Shown here one piece after another: positions 16,410 to 25,463 of a stretch of DNA of 64,000 nucleotides. Below the pieces are notes generated by a model, which was not told the DNA's origin, made no database searches, and was given only the letters and a program-made list of their open reading frames with translations. This stretch comes from an uncultured Eubacterium sp. (GTDB lineage Bacteria > Bacillota > Clostridia > Lachnospirales > Lachnospiraceae). The stretch lies in NCBI RefSeq assembly GCF_937958975.1, contig NZ_CALGRE010000041.1:1-64000 (forward strand), in the 5' to 3' direction. The position numbers and the translations under genes were made by a program. The first letter of the stretch is position 1. The number at the start of each line of letters is the position of its first letter.

Positions 16410-16847
16410 ATGTTATCAAAGAAGGAAATGAAAAAAGTTTTAAGTATAGTATTAATCATCTGTTTATTTAGTGGTTTGGTATTTACGAATAGCGCTATTA
16501 AATATGTCTACGGAAAGGCAGATGATGTTTCGTTAACAACGAATAAAAAGAATATAAAAGTAGAGATAAAATCTGTATCGAAAAAGCAAATTAAACTTAG
16601 GTTTATAAATAGTGGGCGTAAAGATTTTACTTTTACTGAAGATTTCATTTTAAAAAAACGTGTTAATAATAAATGGAAAAAAGTAAAATGGAAAAAAGAT
16701 GTTATTAGGACTCTTACTGCTAAGATAGTGTGGAAAAAAAGTAAGAGTATAGAGAAAGTGAAATGGAAAAGGTTTTTAGGTCATAATCTGTCTAAAGGAA
16801 AATATAAACTAAAATATGTTAAGACTGTAAGATTTAGAATTAAGTAA
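16410..16847 (+). CDS. Exported small protein with Ig-like domain pattern
   Basis: 145 aa. N-terminal hydrophobic signal (VLSIVLIICLFSGLVFTNSA), then a Lys-rich beta domain with LTTNKKNIKVEIKSVSKKQIKLRFINSG, DFILKKRVNNKWKKVKWKK and LSKGKYKLKYVKTVRFRI. The pattern (weak-strand Ig fold ending in G-K-Y-x-L) resembles the small Ig-like domains found alone in many Firmicutes lipoproteins; there is no lipobox Cys. Start uncertain: ATG 16410 has GGAG about 20 bases upstream; ATG 16428 has AAGG too close. AT-rich, next to an RHS remnant, so part of the accessory patch. Confidence 0.7.
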   Translation: MLSKKEMKKVLSIVLIICLFSGLVFTNSAIKYVYGKADDVSLTTNKKNIKVEIKSVSKKQIKLRFINSGRKDFTFTEDFILKKRVNNKWKKVKWKKDVIRTLTAKIVWKKSKSIEKVKWKRFLGHNLSKGKYKLKYVKTVRFRIK

Positions 16848-16907
16848 GTTTAGCAGTAAAATGGTAAAAGGTATCTCTATAATGAGGTGTGCTATTCATC
16901 GGGAGTG

Positions 16908-17116
16908 TATGGTGAGTTGATGGGTTTTTACTATCTTAATGTGAGATATTATAATCTGGGGAGTGTATCATTTATCATACAGAACAGTTACAAGGAGAAA
17001 CAGAATGTTTGTGACACATGGAACTTGCATATATTGTGATGAAAGTCCGATTAATTATGTGAATTCTAGTAGGCATTCAATAGTAGTAATAGGAAAATAT
17101 GGATTAAGTCAGTGAG
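16908..17116 (+). pseudogene. Remnant of an RHS-repeat/polymorphic toxin core, frameshifted
   Basis: Translation from about 16908 gives GELMGFYYLNVRYYNLGSV followed by SFIIQNSYKEKQ and DTWNLHI, then a one-base shift near 17030 gives IYCDESPINYVNSSRH. This is the conserved end of RHS cores (G-x-YYL-x-RYY..., ED-x-Y, NLY-x-Y, NNPINY-x-DPSGH) with the final DPSGH decayed to NSSRH. No start codon with ribosome site and no upstream repeats: only the 3' edge of the core survives. The downstream exported operon may be what remains of, or replaced, its toxin cargo. Confidence 0.7.
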
Positions 17117-17220
17117 ATAAAATGAAGAAAATACCCCAAATAGAGACGGAATCAGATAATAATGAGATAATTGACATAAATAATATATCATATTTGTATA
17201 TATGGTTTTACGATGTATAT

Positions 17221-17249
17221 TTGACATATTCAAATAATCATGTTAATAT
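17221..17249 (+). promoter_or_regulatory. Promoter of the two-gene exported operon
   Basis: Consensus TTGACA (17221-17226), exactly 17 bases, TAATAT (17244-17249). The first gene starts 36 bases on with AAAGGGGGG as ribosome site. This near-perfect promoter suggests the operon is live although it follows a pseudogene. Confidence 0.75.
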
Positions 17250-17284
17250 ATACATTAATATTATTTTTAAAGGGGGGAAATGGA

Positions 17285-17623
17285 GTGAAGAAAAAAATAG
17301 TTTTAGCAAGTCTTATTGTTTTAGTGGCTGGATTTACTATAGCGGGAATTGCCACTAAAATTTCAGCAAACAACTCCAAAGAATTAAAAGAAATTTATCA
17401 ACAAGAAATTGTGCCTAATGAAACAATTACATGTGAGCAAGAAAATGAATATGTAGAATTAAATAATGAATTGATTCAGGCGATGAATGATATAGAGGCA
17501 GGAAAAATAAGTCAGGAAGAGTATGAACAAATTTGTAAAAAAATATATAGTAAGGTTAATAATAAACAGAAAGAAAAAAATATAAAGGAGCAAGAGAAAG
17601 CGTTTCACGAGAGTGAAGAATAA
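17285..17623 (+). CDS. Small exported protein of unknown function
   Basis: 112 aa from a GTG start that has AAAGGGGGG eight bases ahead; a longer frame from 17240 would start inside the promoter. Signal peptide KKKIVLASLIVLVAGFTIAG, mature part of about 85 residues, highly charged and helical (ELNNELIQAMNDIEAGKISQ, EEYEQICKKIY), ending in a Lys/Glu-rich tail. The following gene begins 15 bases later with GGGGGAAG, so they form an operon. Could be a partner, inhibitor or secretion helper of the downstream protein; no family recognised. Confidence 0.75.
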   Translation: MKKKIVLASLIVLVAGFTIAGIATKISANNSKELKEIYQQEIVPNETITCEQENEYVELNNELIQAMNDIEAGKISQEEYEQICKKIYSKVNNKQKEKNIKEQEKAFHESEE

Positions 17624-17638
17624 TAAGGGGGAAGACGA

Positions 17639-18211
17639 ATGAAAACAAAAACAACTTCATATATAATCTGCTTAATTGTATCATCTATTATAAGTATGTG
17701 TTGTGTATGTAGTGTACAGGCAGAATCATTAACTACAGAAGAAATTAAGTTATATACAGCCCATCCGATGAAAGCTTTAAAAGCGAAAGAGTGTGCTAAT
17801 GATGCTTTGGAATCAACTAAAAAAAAGTACAAAGAATGTGTTCGTTGGCTAGGTAATGGTGATGCATATCGTCATGCATATTGGTCGGCTCTTATGACCA
17901 AAAAAATTGATAAAGATTTTGCATGGAGAGCGGGCTTAGCCCATGAAGGGTTAGGAACAGGATATAATTTTGATGAACAGAACGATGATACTAAGATGGA
18001 TATTCAAAATAATTATTTAGGTAGACAGTTGGCTAGTTCTAAATCAAGTAAAGGGCTTTCTTGGGTTATTGTTAATGCTTGTTCTACAGGTAGGTTGAGA
18101 AGAATTTTAATTTATTCAGGGAAAAAAGGTAAAAACACCCATAAAATTGGAGGTGTTTGGATGAAATATGTAGGTTATTATGTTCCGACAAGCAATGGAG
18201 GATTAAAATAG
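17639..18211 (+). CDS. Exported protein with DUF6973-like domain (toxin-associated pattern)
   Basis: 190 aa. Signal peptide ending CSVQA, then a compact domain with LGNGDAYRHAYWSALMTKKI, AWRAGLAHEGLG, TKMDIQNNYLGRQLASS and NACSTGRLRRI. The spacing of NG.xDAxRHAYW...AHE...MDxxNNxxGRxLA matches the conserved His/Glu/Asn core I associate with DUF6973-type domains, often found at the ends of RHS and other polymorphic toxins; I cannot confirm membership here. Conserved His and Glu could be catalytic. Position 500 bases after an RHS remnant and a small secreted partner gene supports a link to contact or secreted effectors, as inference. Confidence 0.7.
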   Translation: MKTKTTSYIICLIVSSIISMCCVCSVQAESLTTEEIKLYTAHPMKALKAKECANDALESTKKKYKECVRWLGNGDAYRHAYWSALMTKKIDKDFAWRAGLAHEGLGTGYNFDEQNDDTKMDIQNNYLGRQLASSKSSKGLSWVIVNACSTGRLRRILIYSGKKGKNTHKIGGVWMKYVGYYVPTSNGGLK

Positions 18212-18274
18212 TTACTGCATAAACAAGACGATGAAATAAATGTTGTGTTTTGATATAAATATAGAAAAAATTAG

Positions 18275-18312
18275 AAAAGTTTTCCAACACCTTGCGTGGA
18301 AAACTTTTTTTG
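18275..18312 (+). terminator. Intrinsic terminator of the exported operon
   Basis: AAAAGTTTTCCA/TGGAAAACTTTT stem with a ten-base loop and seven T. Confidence 0.88.
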
Positions 18313-18419
18313 TTTATAATAAATCCAAAGGTGCAAAAGGGTGAAGTGCGCCCAAATGAGCATAAAAACGTTTAGAATTGTGCTTTTTATTGTGTTTTCA
18401 GTGAATGAAAGGAGAGGTC

Positions 18420-19982
18420 ATGTCTTATACAGCATTATATAGAAAGTTCAGACCTTCGACTTTTGAACAGGTAAAAGGTCAGGACCACATTGTACAGACG
18501 TTAAAAAATCAGATTAATGCAAACAGAATAGGACATGCTTATCTTTTTTGCGGAACGCGCGGTACAGGTAAAACCAGTGTGGCAAAGATATTTGCAAAGG
18601 CGGTTAATTGTGAACACCCCGTTGACGGAAGCCCCTGCAATGAATGTGATACATGCCGGGCTATAAACTCAGGCGGAGCTATGAATGTAGTAGAAATTGA
18701 TGCAGCATCTAATAACGGTGTCGATAATATCCGTCAGATTAGAGATGAAATTCAATATTCACCCGCGAATGGAAAATATACCGTATATATTATTGATGAG
18801 GTGCATATGTTGTCCATTGGCGCTTTTAATGCATTACTGAAGACGCTGGAAGAGCCGCCGTCCTATGTATTGTTTATTTTAGCGACAACGGAGCCTCATA
18901 AAATACCGATAACCATATTGTCCAGATGTCAGCGGTACGATTTTAAGAGAATCACAATTGATACAATTGCTGCGAGACTCTCAGAATTAATGGATAAAGA
19001 AGGTATTGAGGTAGAAGAAAAAGCCATAAGATATGTGGCGAAGGCAGCCGATGGTTCTATGCGTGATGCGTTAAGTCTTTTAGACCAGTGTATTGCATTT
19101 TATTTGGGGCAGAAATTGACATACGAAAATGTTCTCGAAGTGCTGGGTGCGGTAGACAATGAAGTGTTCAGCAGATTGACAAGAAGTGTAATAGATGGAG
19201 ATGTTGTTTCCTGTATTCACATATTAGATGAGATGGTAATGCAGGGAAGAGAGCTGGGGCAGTTTGTTAATGACTTTATATGGTACTTAAGAAATTTAAT
19301 GTTGATAAAAACTTCTGATGGAGCAATGGATGTAATTGATGCTTCGGCAGAACGGATTGTAGCATTAAAACAGGAAGCCATGATGGTTGAGACAGATGTT
19401 ATTATGCGATACATCAGAGTCTTCTCTGAATTGGCTGGACAGATAAAATATTCATCACAAAAGAGAGTTTTGATTGAGATAGCCCTGATTAAATTAAATA
19501 AACCGGCAATGGAAAACGATTCCGGCTCGTTAATGAATAGAATCTCTATTCTTGAGAAAAAAATTGAGAGTGGAGCCATTATTGCAAAAGGGACGGTTGC
19601 CAAGAAGGAGGAGGCAGTATCTGAAAAGCCGAAGAAGGTATTTGATAAACCGGTACCGGCGGATATTCAATATGTAGTAGATAACTGGGGAACAGTAAAA
19701 AGACATATATCAAGCCCATACAAAACATTTTTGGATAATGCGAGATTTAGCGTTAAGGGCAATGATACTTTGCTTATGGTCTTTAATGCCGGTGATATCA
19801 GCTATGAGAGGTGTAATAAGCCTGAAATTATAGAAATGCTGAATAACATCATTAGCGAAGAGATAAATAAACAGGTAAAAGTTGAGATGACAATGCTTGA
19901 GGGGAATCAGAATTTTGGAGATTATTTTCAGGAAGTTGTCCTTAAAAAAATAAATATGGAAGTAGTACAGGAGGATTTTTAA
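18420..19982 (+). CDS. dnaX: DNA polymerase III subunits gamma/tau
   Basis: Clamp-loader ATPase. 520 aa from ATG 18420, which is preceded by GGAGAGG; an upstream in-frame ATG at 18405 would place the ribosome site inside the protein. AAA+ domain with Walker A GTRGTGKTS, the zinc-binding Cys cluster CEHPVDGSPCNECDTC, Walker B IIDEVHML and sensor LATTEPHKIP. Domain III follows, then a short linker (VAKKEEAVSEKPKK) and a tau-like C-terminal domain. First gene of dnaX-ybaB-recR, the conserved order. Confidence 0.97.
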   Translation: MSYTALYRKFRPSTFEQVKGQDHIVQTLKNQINANRIGHAYLFCGTRGTGKTSVAKIFAKAVNCEHPVDGSPCNECDTCRAINSGGAMNVVEIDAASNNGVDNIRQIRDEIQYSPANGKYTVYIIDEVHMLSIGAFNALLKTLEEPPSYVLFILATTEPHKIPITILSRCQRYDFKRITIDTIAARLSELMDKEGIEVEEKAIRYVAKAADGSMRDALSLLDQCIAFYLGQKLTYENVLEVLGAVDNEVFSRLTRSVIDGDVVSCIHILDEMVMQGRELGQFVNDFIWYLRNLMLIKTSDGAMDVIDASAERIVALKQEAMMVETDVIMRYIRVFSELAGQIKYSSQKRVLIEIALIKLNKPAMENDSGSLMNRISILEKKIESGAIIAKGTVAKKEEAVSEKPKKVFDKPVPADIQYVVDNWGTVKRHISSPYKTFLDNARFSVKGNDTLLMVFNAGDISYERCNKPEIIEMLNNIISEEINKQVKVEMTMLEGNQNFGDYFQEVVLKKINMEVVQEDF

Positions 19983-19983
19983 A

Positions 19984-20322
19984 ATGGCAAAGAGAGGTGG
20001 ATTTCCAGGAGGTATGCCTGGTAATATGAACAATATAATGAAGCAGGCACAGAAGATGCAGAAGCAGATGGAGGAAGCACAGGCAGAGCTTGAGGCATCG
20101 GAATATACTGCTACAGCAGGCGGCGGAGCGGTCGAAGTGACAATCGCCGGCACAAAAGAAATAACAAAAATAAAATTAGACCCGGAAGTTGTTGACCCGG
20201 ATGACATTGAAATGTTAGAAGACCTTGTCATGGCGGCAGTTAATGAGGCAATTCGAAAAATGGAAGAAATGTCAACACAGAAGATGTCTAAAATTACCGG
20301 AGGAATGGGAGGACTGTTCTAA
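19984..20322 (+). CDS. YbaB/EbfC-family nucleoid-associated protein
   Basis: 112 aa DNA-binding dimer. N-terminal Gly/Met-rich stretch (GGFPGGMPGNMNNIMKQAQ), long helix QMEEAQAELEASEYTATAGGGAVEV, then KEITKIKLDPEVVDPDDIEMLEDLV, the family core. Lies one base after dnaX with the AGGAGG ribosome site inside the dnaX end; translational coupling is likely. Usual partner of recR. Confidence 0.96.
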   Translation: MAKRGGFPGGMPGNMNNIMKQAQKMQKQMEEAQAELEASEYTATAGGGAVEVTIAGTKEITKIKLDPEVVDPDDIEMLEDLVMAAVNEAIRKMEEMSTQKMSKITGGMGGLF

Positions 20323-20355
20323 AAGGTTTTATCTTGATTAAGAGAGGGTAGGACG

Positions 20356-20952
20356 TTGGATTATTACAGTGGATATATTACAAAGTTAATTGAAGAATTG
20401 TCATCTCTTCCCGGAGTTGGTGCAAAGACAGCGGGAAGACTGGCGTTTCATATATTGGATATGCCAAAGGAACAGGTGCAGGATATTGCGGATGCAATGA
20501 TGAATGCAAAAGAAAATGTAAAATATTGTAAGACGTGCTGTACACTTACAGATCAGGAGGAATGTCCTATTTGCAGCAGCAGTCAGCGCGACCATAAAAC
20601 GATTATGGTTGTTGAGACGACAAAAGATATGGCGGCATATGAAAAAGTTGGTGAATACAATGGTGTATACCATGTACTTCATGGAGCTATTAACCCGATG
20701 GCAGGAATCGGTCAGAATGATATTCGTCTGAAGGAGTTGTTTGAGAGATTAAAGGAGGATGTGGACGAGGTAATTATTGCGACAAATTCCAGCGTGGAGG
20801 GTGAAGCAACGGCGATGTATATTAGCAAGGTTGTGAAACCTCTTGGTATTAAGGTCACTAGGATTGCCAGTGGAGTTCCGGTAGGTGGGGATTTAGAATG
20901 TATCGATAACGTAACCCTGCTGAGAGCATTGCAGGGAAGAGTTACGGTATAA
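20356..20952 (+). CDS. recR: Recombination mediator RecR
   Basis: Forms a DNA clamp in the RecFOR pathway. 198 aa, full length. Helix-hairpin-helix LPGVGAKTAGRLAFHIL, zinc finger CKTCCTLTDQEECPIC, and Toprim domain (MVVETTKDMAAYEKVGEYNGVYHVL) with ATNSSVEGEATAMYI and the end GGDLECIDNVTLLRALQGR. TTG start behind GAGAGGGTAGG; no ATG would retain the N-terminal DYYSGYITKLIEELSSLPG. Confidence 0.97.
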   Translation: MDYYSGYITKLIEELSSLPGVGAKTAGRLAFHILDMPKEQVQDIADAMMNAKENVKYCKTCCTLTDQEECPICSSSQRDHKTIMVVETTKDMAAYEKVGEYNGVYHVLHGAINPMAGIGQNDIRLKELFERLKEDVDEVIIATNSSVEGEATAMYISKVVKPLGIKVTRIASGVPVGGDLECIDNVTLLRALQGRVTV

Positions 20953-21020
20953 CAGTGAAAAAAGTACAATTGGGAATTTAGAAATATAAATAGGTTGTTG
21001 AATTATTAAGAGGAATATAA

Positions 21021-23558
21021 ATGGATAAAAATGAGCAGAAGCTAAAAATTGAAGAATTAAAAAGAGCGATGCACGATAAGGATTTTGACAAGGCTGTGGA
21101 AATTGCAGAGGCGTTAGATTTAAAAAAAATTAAAGATAATAATTTTTTATGTCTTATGGCAGATGCGTACGAAGTGAATCATGATTATGATTCGGCGAAG
21201 AAGGTTCTTTTGGCTGCATATGAGAATACAAATACCGGACGTCATATTGCGTATAAACTCTGTCTTTTGTCAATTAAGACAAAGGAGTTTGCGCTTGCAA
21301 GGGATTATTATGAGGATTTTATTGAGATGGCGCCGAGAGATACATCTAGATATGTTCTGAAATATAGAATGGCAAAAGCACAGGGAAAACCTATAGAAGA
21401 ATTGATTACTATTCTGGAAGAATATGTGAATCTCGATATGGAAGAAAAATGGGCATATGAGTTGGCTAAACTCTACGATGAAGTAGAAGATAAAGAAAAG
21501 TGTGTCGATATTTGTGATGAGATTAGTCTGTGGTTTTCTGAGGGAAAATATGTATTTAGAGCAATGGATTTAAAGAAGAAATATAGTCCTCTTACTCCTG
21601 TACAGCAGGAAAAATACGATGAAAATAAAAGAAAAGTAAAAGCGGAAAAAGAAGGTAAAAAAGAAAAAAAGAGAACTCCGTTTGAAGTAAATCTTGATAT
21701 GATTCAGGATATTCCGGAAGTGAAAATTGAACCACAGATTGCTGACGAGGATATTCAGGCAGTAGTAGCGGATGGGATGAAAGAAATATTTGAGGAAAAC
21801 GAAGATGTCGCAGAAGAATTAGAGAAAATAGATGAAAAGCCGACAGAAAAAGCAGACGAAAACTTTGGTGAAACGAAGATTTTTGGAAACAATGCCGGTG
21901 AAATGGAAGAAATTATTTTCCAGCCGGACGAGAGTGAGGAGCAAGAGGTGATTGAAACGGAGGTTCCGTTAGAAGTGATAGAGGAAGAAGAGGTTGAAAT
22001 CTTACCGGAACAGTTGGAAAATGAGAAAGAAGAAGAATTTGCAGAGAAAATAAATGATATTGGCGGAGTTGCCGATATTTTGAGACAATTGCAGTCACGG
22101 GGAATATTAAAAGCAGAGACTGTAGAGCAGGCGGTAAATATTATAGATGAAGCAAGTGGGGGGAAAGAAGAGCCGGAACATGGTACAAAGATAAATGAGA
22201 CATTAAAAGAAAAAGAAAATGAAGAACCGGAGTCTGTTGCAGAAATTAGTGACGAAGAGAAAAGTTTGAAAGATGAAACAAATGAGGAAATCAATGAGAC
22301 ACCGGTTGAGTTAAAGGAAGAAATTTCTTTAGATGAAGAGATAAATGTCACACAGAGGTTTGAGATTCCAAAAACGTTTGTGGATGACAGGAAAGATAAT
22401 GAGGAGCAGCCTTCTGTAGGCATAACAGAGGAGAAAGATAAAACAGAAGATTCTGAAGTTCCAGTGTTTGATTTGTCTTTTGAATCTGCTGTGAATCATG
22501 AAGTCGGGGAAAATATTGTTATAAGTTCGAATTTAAAAGTAAAGGATAATCCTTCTGCAAAGATTGAGATTATTGCCGGAGCCGGAATTGTTGAAGAAGG
22601 AAAACTGGAAGAAAAAACTGAAAGTCAGCAAGAGTTAAAAGAGGATGTTGCGATAGAAGAAAATAAAGAAAGTAATTTACCGGAGCAAAAACAACCTGCT
22701 GTTCATGAAGTTGTATCTCTGAAACAAAAATTAGAGGAAAATAGTTTTGCAGATACAAAAGAAGACCTAAATGAAGAGGGATTGGATATCGAGCCGAGAA
22801 TTGTGCTGACAGACGAAGAATTGACAACTTTTAAAAACTATTTAAATGTAGAAGGTTTTGAATCTAATATTAAAGATGTTCTTCAGGAATTAATTACAAA
22901 CTATACCCCAAATGGAAAATCCTCAGAGGGGAATATCATCATTATGGGGAATGAAAAGACAGGAAAGACAACGCTTGCGATTGAAATAATTAAACTGGTA
23001 AATAGTAAGAGAGGCAGGAGAAACAGAAAACTGGCAAAAATAAATGCGGAAGCTTTGAATCGAAGAGGTTTTCGAAATGCATTAAATAAGCTGCTTGGAA
23101 GTGATTTAATTATTGAAAATGCTGAAAAACTGGGAGCCATGACTTTAAGTGAAATTATTGACGTATCAGGTATGTTTACAGATGATATGTTGATTATATT
23201 AGAGGGTGAGACAGATGGAATGGAAAGAATATTACAAGAATCTCCACGAGTTTCACAGGTGTTCAATCATGTTGTTAGAATTAGAGAATATGATATTAAG
23301 GAGTGGGTTGAATACGGAAAGAATTATGCAGGTCAAAAAGGATATCGTTTAGATGAATTGGCAAATCTGGCATTTTATAAGGCGATTGATGATTTCTTTG
23401 GCACGAACAAAGGTATTGGCAGAAATGATGTCGAGTCTATTGTCGATGAAGCAATTGCCAAATCAGGGCGTCTGGGAAGAAAATTGACAGGCATCTTCTC
23501 ATCAAAGAAGGATGATGAAGGTTATGACATATTGATGGAATCAGATTTTAATGTTTAA
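21021..23558 (+). CDS. Large TPR / acidic linker / AAA-like P-loop protein
   Basis: 845 aa, cytoplasmic, family not recognised. Three parts: (1) residues 1 to about 200, TPR-like helical pairs (DFDKAVEIAEALDL, HDYDSAKKVLLAAYENT); (2) a Lys-rich stretch then about 370 residues of Glu-rich low-complexity sequence containing one conserved-looking patch, IGGVADILRQLQSRGILKAE; (3) a C-terminal ATPase-like domain from about 600 with Walker A GNEKTGKTTLA (about 642), a degenerate Walker B LIIENAEKL, and ILEGETDGMERILQESPRVS...IREYDIKEW, which follows the layout of CbbX/SpoVK-type AAA+ modules. Asn replaces the Walker B acid, so hydrolysis may be impaired. 68 bases after recR. Confidence 0.85.
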   Translation: MDKNEQKLKIEELKRAMHDKDFDKAVEIAEALDLKKIKDNNFLCLMADAYEVNHDYDSAKKVLLAAYENTNTGRHIAYKLCLLSIKTKEFALARDYYEDFIEMAPRDTSRYVLKYRMAKAQGKPIEELITILEEYVNLDMEEKWAYELAKLYDEVEDKEKCVDICDEISLWFSEGKYVFRAMDLKKKYSPLTPVQQEKYDENKRKVKAEKEGKKEKKRTPFEVNLDMIQDIPEVKIEPQIADEDIQAVVADGMKEIFEENEDVAEELEKIDEKPTEKADENFGETKIFGNNAGEMEEIIFQPDESEEQEVIETEVPLEVIEEEEVEILPEQLENEKEEEFAEKINDIGGVADILRQLQSRGILKAETVEQAVNIIDEASGGKEEPEHGTKINETLKEKENEEPESVAEISDEEKSLKDETNEEINETPVELKEEISLDEEINVTQRFEIPKTFVDDRKDNEEQPSVGITEEKDKTEDSEVPVFDLSFESAVNHEVGENIVISSNLKVKDNPSAKIEIIAGAGIVEEGKLEEKTESQQELKEDVAIEENKESNLPEQKQPAVHEVVSLKQKLEENSFADTKEDLNEEGLDIEPRIVLTDEELTTFKNYLNVEGFESNIKDVLQELITNYTPNGKSSEGNIIIMGNEKTGKTTLAIEIIKLVNSKRGRRNRKLAKINAEALNRRGFRNALNKLLGSDLIIENAEKLGAMTLSEIIDVSGMFTDDMLIILEGETDGMERILQESPRVSQVFNHVVRIREYDIKEWVEYGKNYAGQKGYRLDELANLAFYKAIDDFFGTNKGIGRNDVESIVDEAIAKSGRLGRKLTGIFSSKKDDEGYDILMESDFNV

Positions 23559-23575
23559 CAGGAAAGGAAGAAGCA

Positions 23576-24412
23576 ATGGAAAATTTACAGCTTGCGAAAA
23601 TTGCAAATGAAGTAAGAAAAGATATTGTCACAGGACTTCATAGTGCAAAGTCCGGACATCCGGGCGGTTCTCTATCAGCAGCAGATATGGTGACTTATCT
23701 TTACTTTGAAGAGATGAATATTGACCCGAAAAATCCAAAGAATCCGAACAGAGACAGATTTGTATTGTCAAAGGGGCATGCAGCACCGGTTCTCTATAGT
23801 GTACTTGCAGAAAAAGGGTATATTCCAAAGGAAGATATTACTACGCTCCGCAAACCCGATTCATATCTTCAGGGACATCCGGATATGAAACATACACCGG
23901 GTGTGGATATGTCGGCCGGTTCTTTAGGACAGGGAATTTCTACAGCAGTGGGAATGGCTCTTGCAGGAAAGCTGGACAATAAAGAATATAGAGTTTACAC
24001 AATGGTTGGAGATGGTGAAATTGAGGAAGGACAGGTCTGGGAAGCAGCTATGTTTGCAGGTCACAGACAGTTGGATAATCTTGTAGTGATAGTAGATAAT
24101 AACAATTTGCAAATTGATGGAACGATAGAAGAAGTTTGCTCTCCATATCCTATTGATAAGAAATTTGAGGCATTTAATTTTAACGTTGTGGTCATCAATG
24201 GACATAATTTTGATGAAATCAGGAATGCATTAAACTGTGCAAAAGCTGTAAAAGGAAAGCCTACTGCAATCATTATGAATACTACCAAAGGAAAAGGTGT
24301 ATCATTTATGGAAAATCAGGTGAACTGGCACGGTGCAGCACCGAATGACGAGCAGTTTGCCATAGCAATAAAAGAATTAGAGAAAGCAGGTGAAGCATTA
24401 TGTCAGAAGTAA
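23576..24412 (+). CDS. Transketolase, N-terminal (TPP-binding) subunit
   Basis: 278 aa half-enzyme of the non-oxidative pentose phosphate pathway. SAKSGHPGGSLSAADMVTYLYF, SKGHAAPVLYSVL, GSLGQGISTAVGMAL and the TPP/metal motif VGDGEIEEGQVWEAAMFAG...DNNNLQIDG are intact. The pyrimidine-binding and C-terminal domains are on the next gene, which overlaps by 13 bases. Two-gene transketolases are the rule in many clostridia. Confidence 0.95.
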   Translation: MENLQLAKIANEVRKDIVTGLHSAKSGHPGGSLSAADMVTYLYFEEMNIDPKNPKNPNRDRFVLSKGHAAPVLYSVLAEKGYIPKEDITTLRKPDSYLQGHPDMKHTPGVDMSAGSLGQGISTAVGMALAGKLDNKEYRVYTMVGDGEIEEGQVWEAAMFAGHRQLDNLVVIVDNNNLQIDGTIEEVCSPYPIDKKFEAFNFNVVVINGHNFDEIRNALNCAKAVKGKPTAIIMNTTKGKGVSFMENQVNWHGAAPNDEQFAIAIKELEKAGEALCQK

Positions 24413-25338
24413 AGAAGATTGCGACAAGAGAGAGTTATGGAAATGCTCTCGTGGAACTTGCGAGAGAACATGATGATTTGGTTGTGCTTGACGCTGACCT
24501 TGCAGCAGCTACAAAAACAGGCATTTTCAAAAAAGAATTTCCACAAAGACATATCGACTGTGGTATTGCAGAGGCCAATATGATGGGAATTGCCGCAGGT
24601 TTATCCACATGTGGTAAGATACCTTTTGCCAGTACCTTTGCAATGTTTGCGGCGGGAAGAGCTTTTGAACAGATTAGAAATACAATCGGTTATCCACATC
24701 TCAATGTAAAGATTGGAGCAACTCATGCCGGTATTTCCGTGGGAGAGGATGGAGCAACCCATCAGTGTAATGAGGATTTGGCACTGATGAGAACAATACC
24801 GGGAATGACGATTATTAATCCTTGTGATGATATTGAGGCTAAGGCAGCGGTAAAGGCTGCGTATGAGATGGAGGGACCGGTATATCTGAGATTTGGACGT
24901 TTGGCTGCACCGGTTATACATAAAGAAGACTATCAGTTTGAAATCGGAAAAGGAGAATTGATGCGGGAAGGCAATGACGTTACAATTGCAGCTACAGGTC
25001 TTATGGTTTCTTTTGCACTGGAAGCAGCCGAGAAGTTGGCTTTAGATGGTATTGATGCAGAAGTGATTAACATACATACAATCAAACCTTTAGATGAAGA
25101 TATTATTGTACATTCAGCAAATAAAACGGGAAAAGTGGTTACGGTAGAAGAACATTCTGTTATCGGTGGTCTTGGAAGTGCAGTATGTGATTGTCTATGT
25201 GAAAAGTGCCCGACATCTGTTACGAAAATTGGCGTACAGGATGTGTTTGGACATTCCGGTCCGGCATTAGAACTGTTAAAGGAATTTGGGCTGGATGGAG
25301 AGGGTATTTATACCCAGGTTAAAAATATTATGAAGTAA
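24400..25338 (+). CDS. Transketolase, C-terminal subunit
   Basis: 312 aa. Pyr domain (VVLDADLAAATKTGIF, DCGIAEANMMGIAAGLS with its Glu, FASTFAMFAAGRAFEQIRN, GATHAGISVGEDGATHQ) and C-terminal domain (DVTIAATGLMVSFALEAAE, VVTVEEHSVIGGLGSAV, DVFGHSG). Same layout as the paired transketolase subunits of clostridia. DXS-like proteins share the fold but are one chain. Confidence 0.95.
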   Translation: MSEVKKIATRESYGNALVELAREHDDLVVLDADLAAATKTGIFKKEFPQRHIDCGIAEANMMGIAAGLSTCGKIPFASTFAMFAAGRAFEQIRNTIGYPHLNVKIGATHAGISVGEDGATHQCNEDLALMRTIPGMTIINPCDDIEAKAAVKAAYEMEGPVYLRFGRLAAPVIHKEDYQFEIGKGELMREGNDVTIAATGLMVSFALEAAEKLALDGIDAEVINIHTIKPLDEDIIVHSANKTGKVVTVEEHSVIGGLGSAVCDCLCEKCPTSVTKIGVQDVFGHSGPALELLKEFGLDGEGIYTQVKNIMK

Positions 25339-25400
25339 ATGTTATTGAAATAATTCAAATATAACATAAAACGAATTATTTAAATAAAATGATTTATTAT

Positions 25401-25446
25401 ATTAACCTTAAGATTAAGTAAATTAATTTTAAGGTTAATATTTTTA
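25401..25446 (+). terminator. Terminator after the transketolase pair
   Basis: ATTAACCTTAA/TTAAGGTTAAT stem with a 17-base loop and T-rich tail. Confidence 0.75.
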
Positions 25447-25463
25447 GTAAACAAGAAGGAGTT

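Noticed and set aside
17122..17358. 78-aa + strand frame starting MKKIPQIETESDN
   Set aside because: It overlaps the promoter and the signal peptide of the better-supported gene at 17285 in another frame, and has no ribosome site.
21755..22423. 222-aa Ser-rich minus-strand frame
   Set aside because: Antisense shadow of the Glu-rich (GAA/GAG) low-complexity part of the + strand gene.
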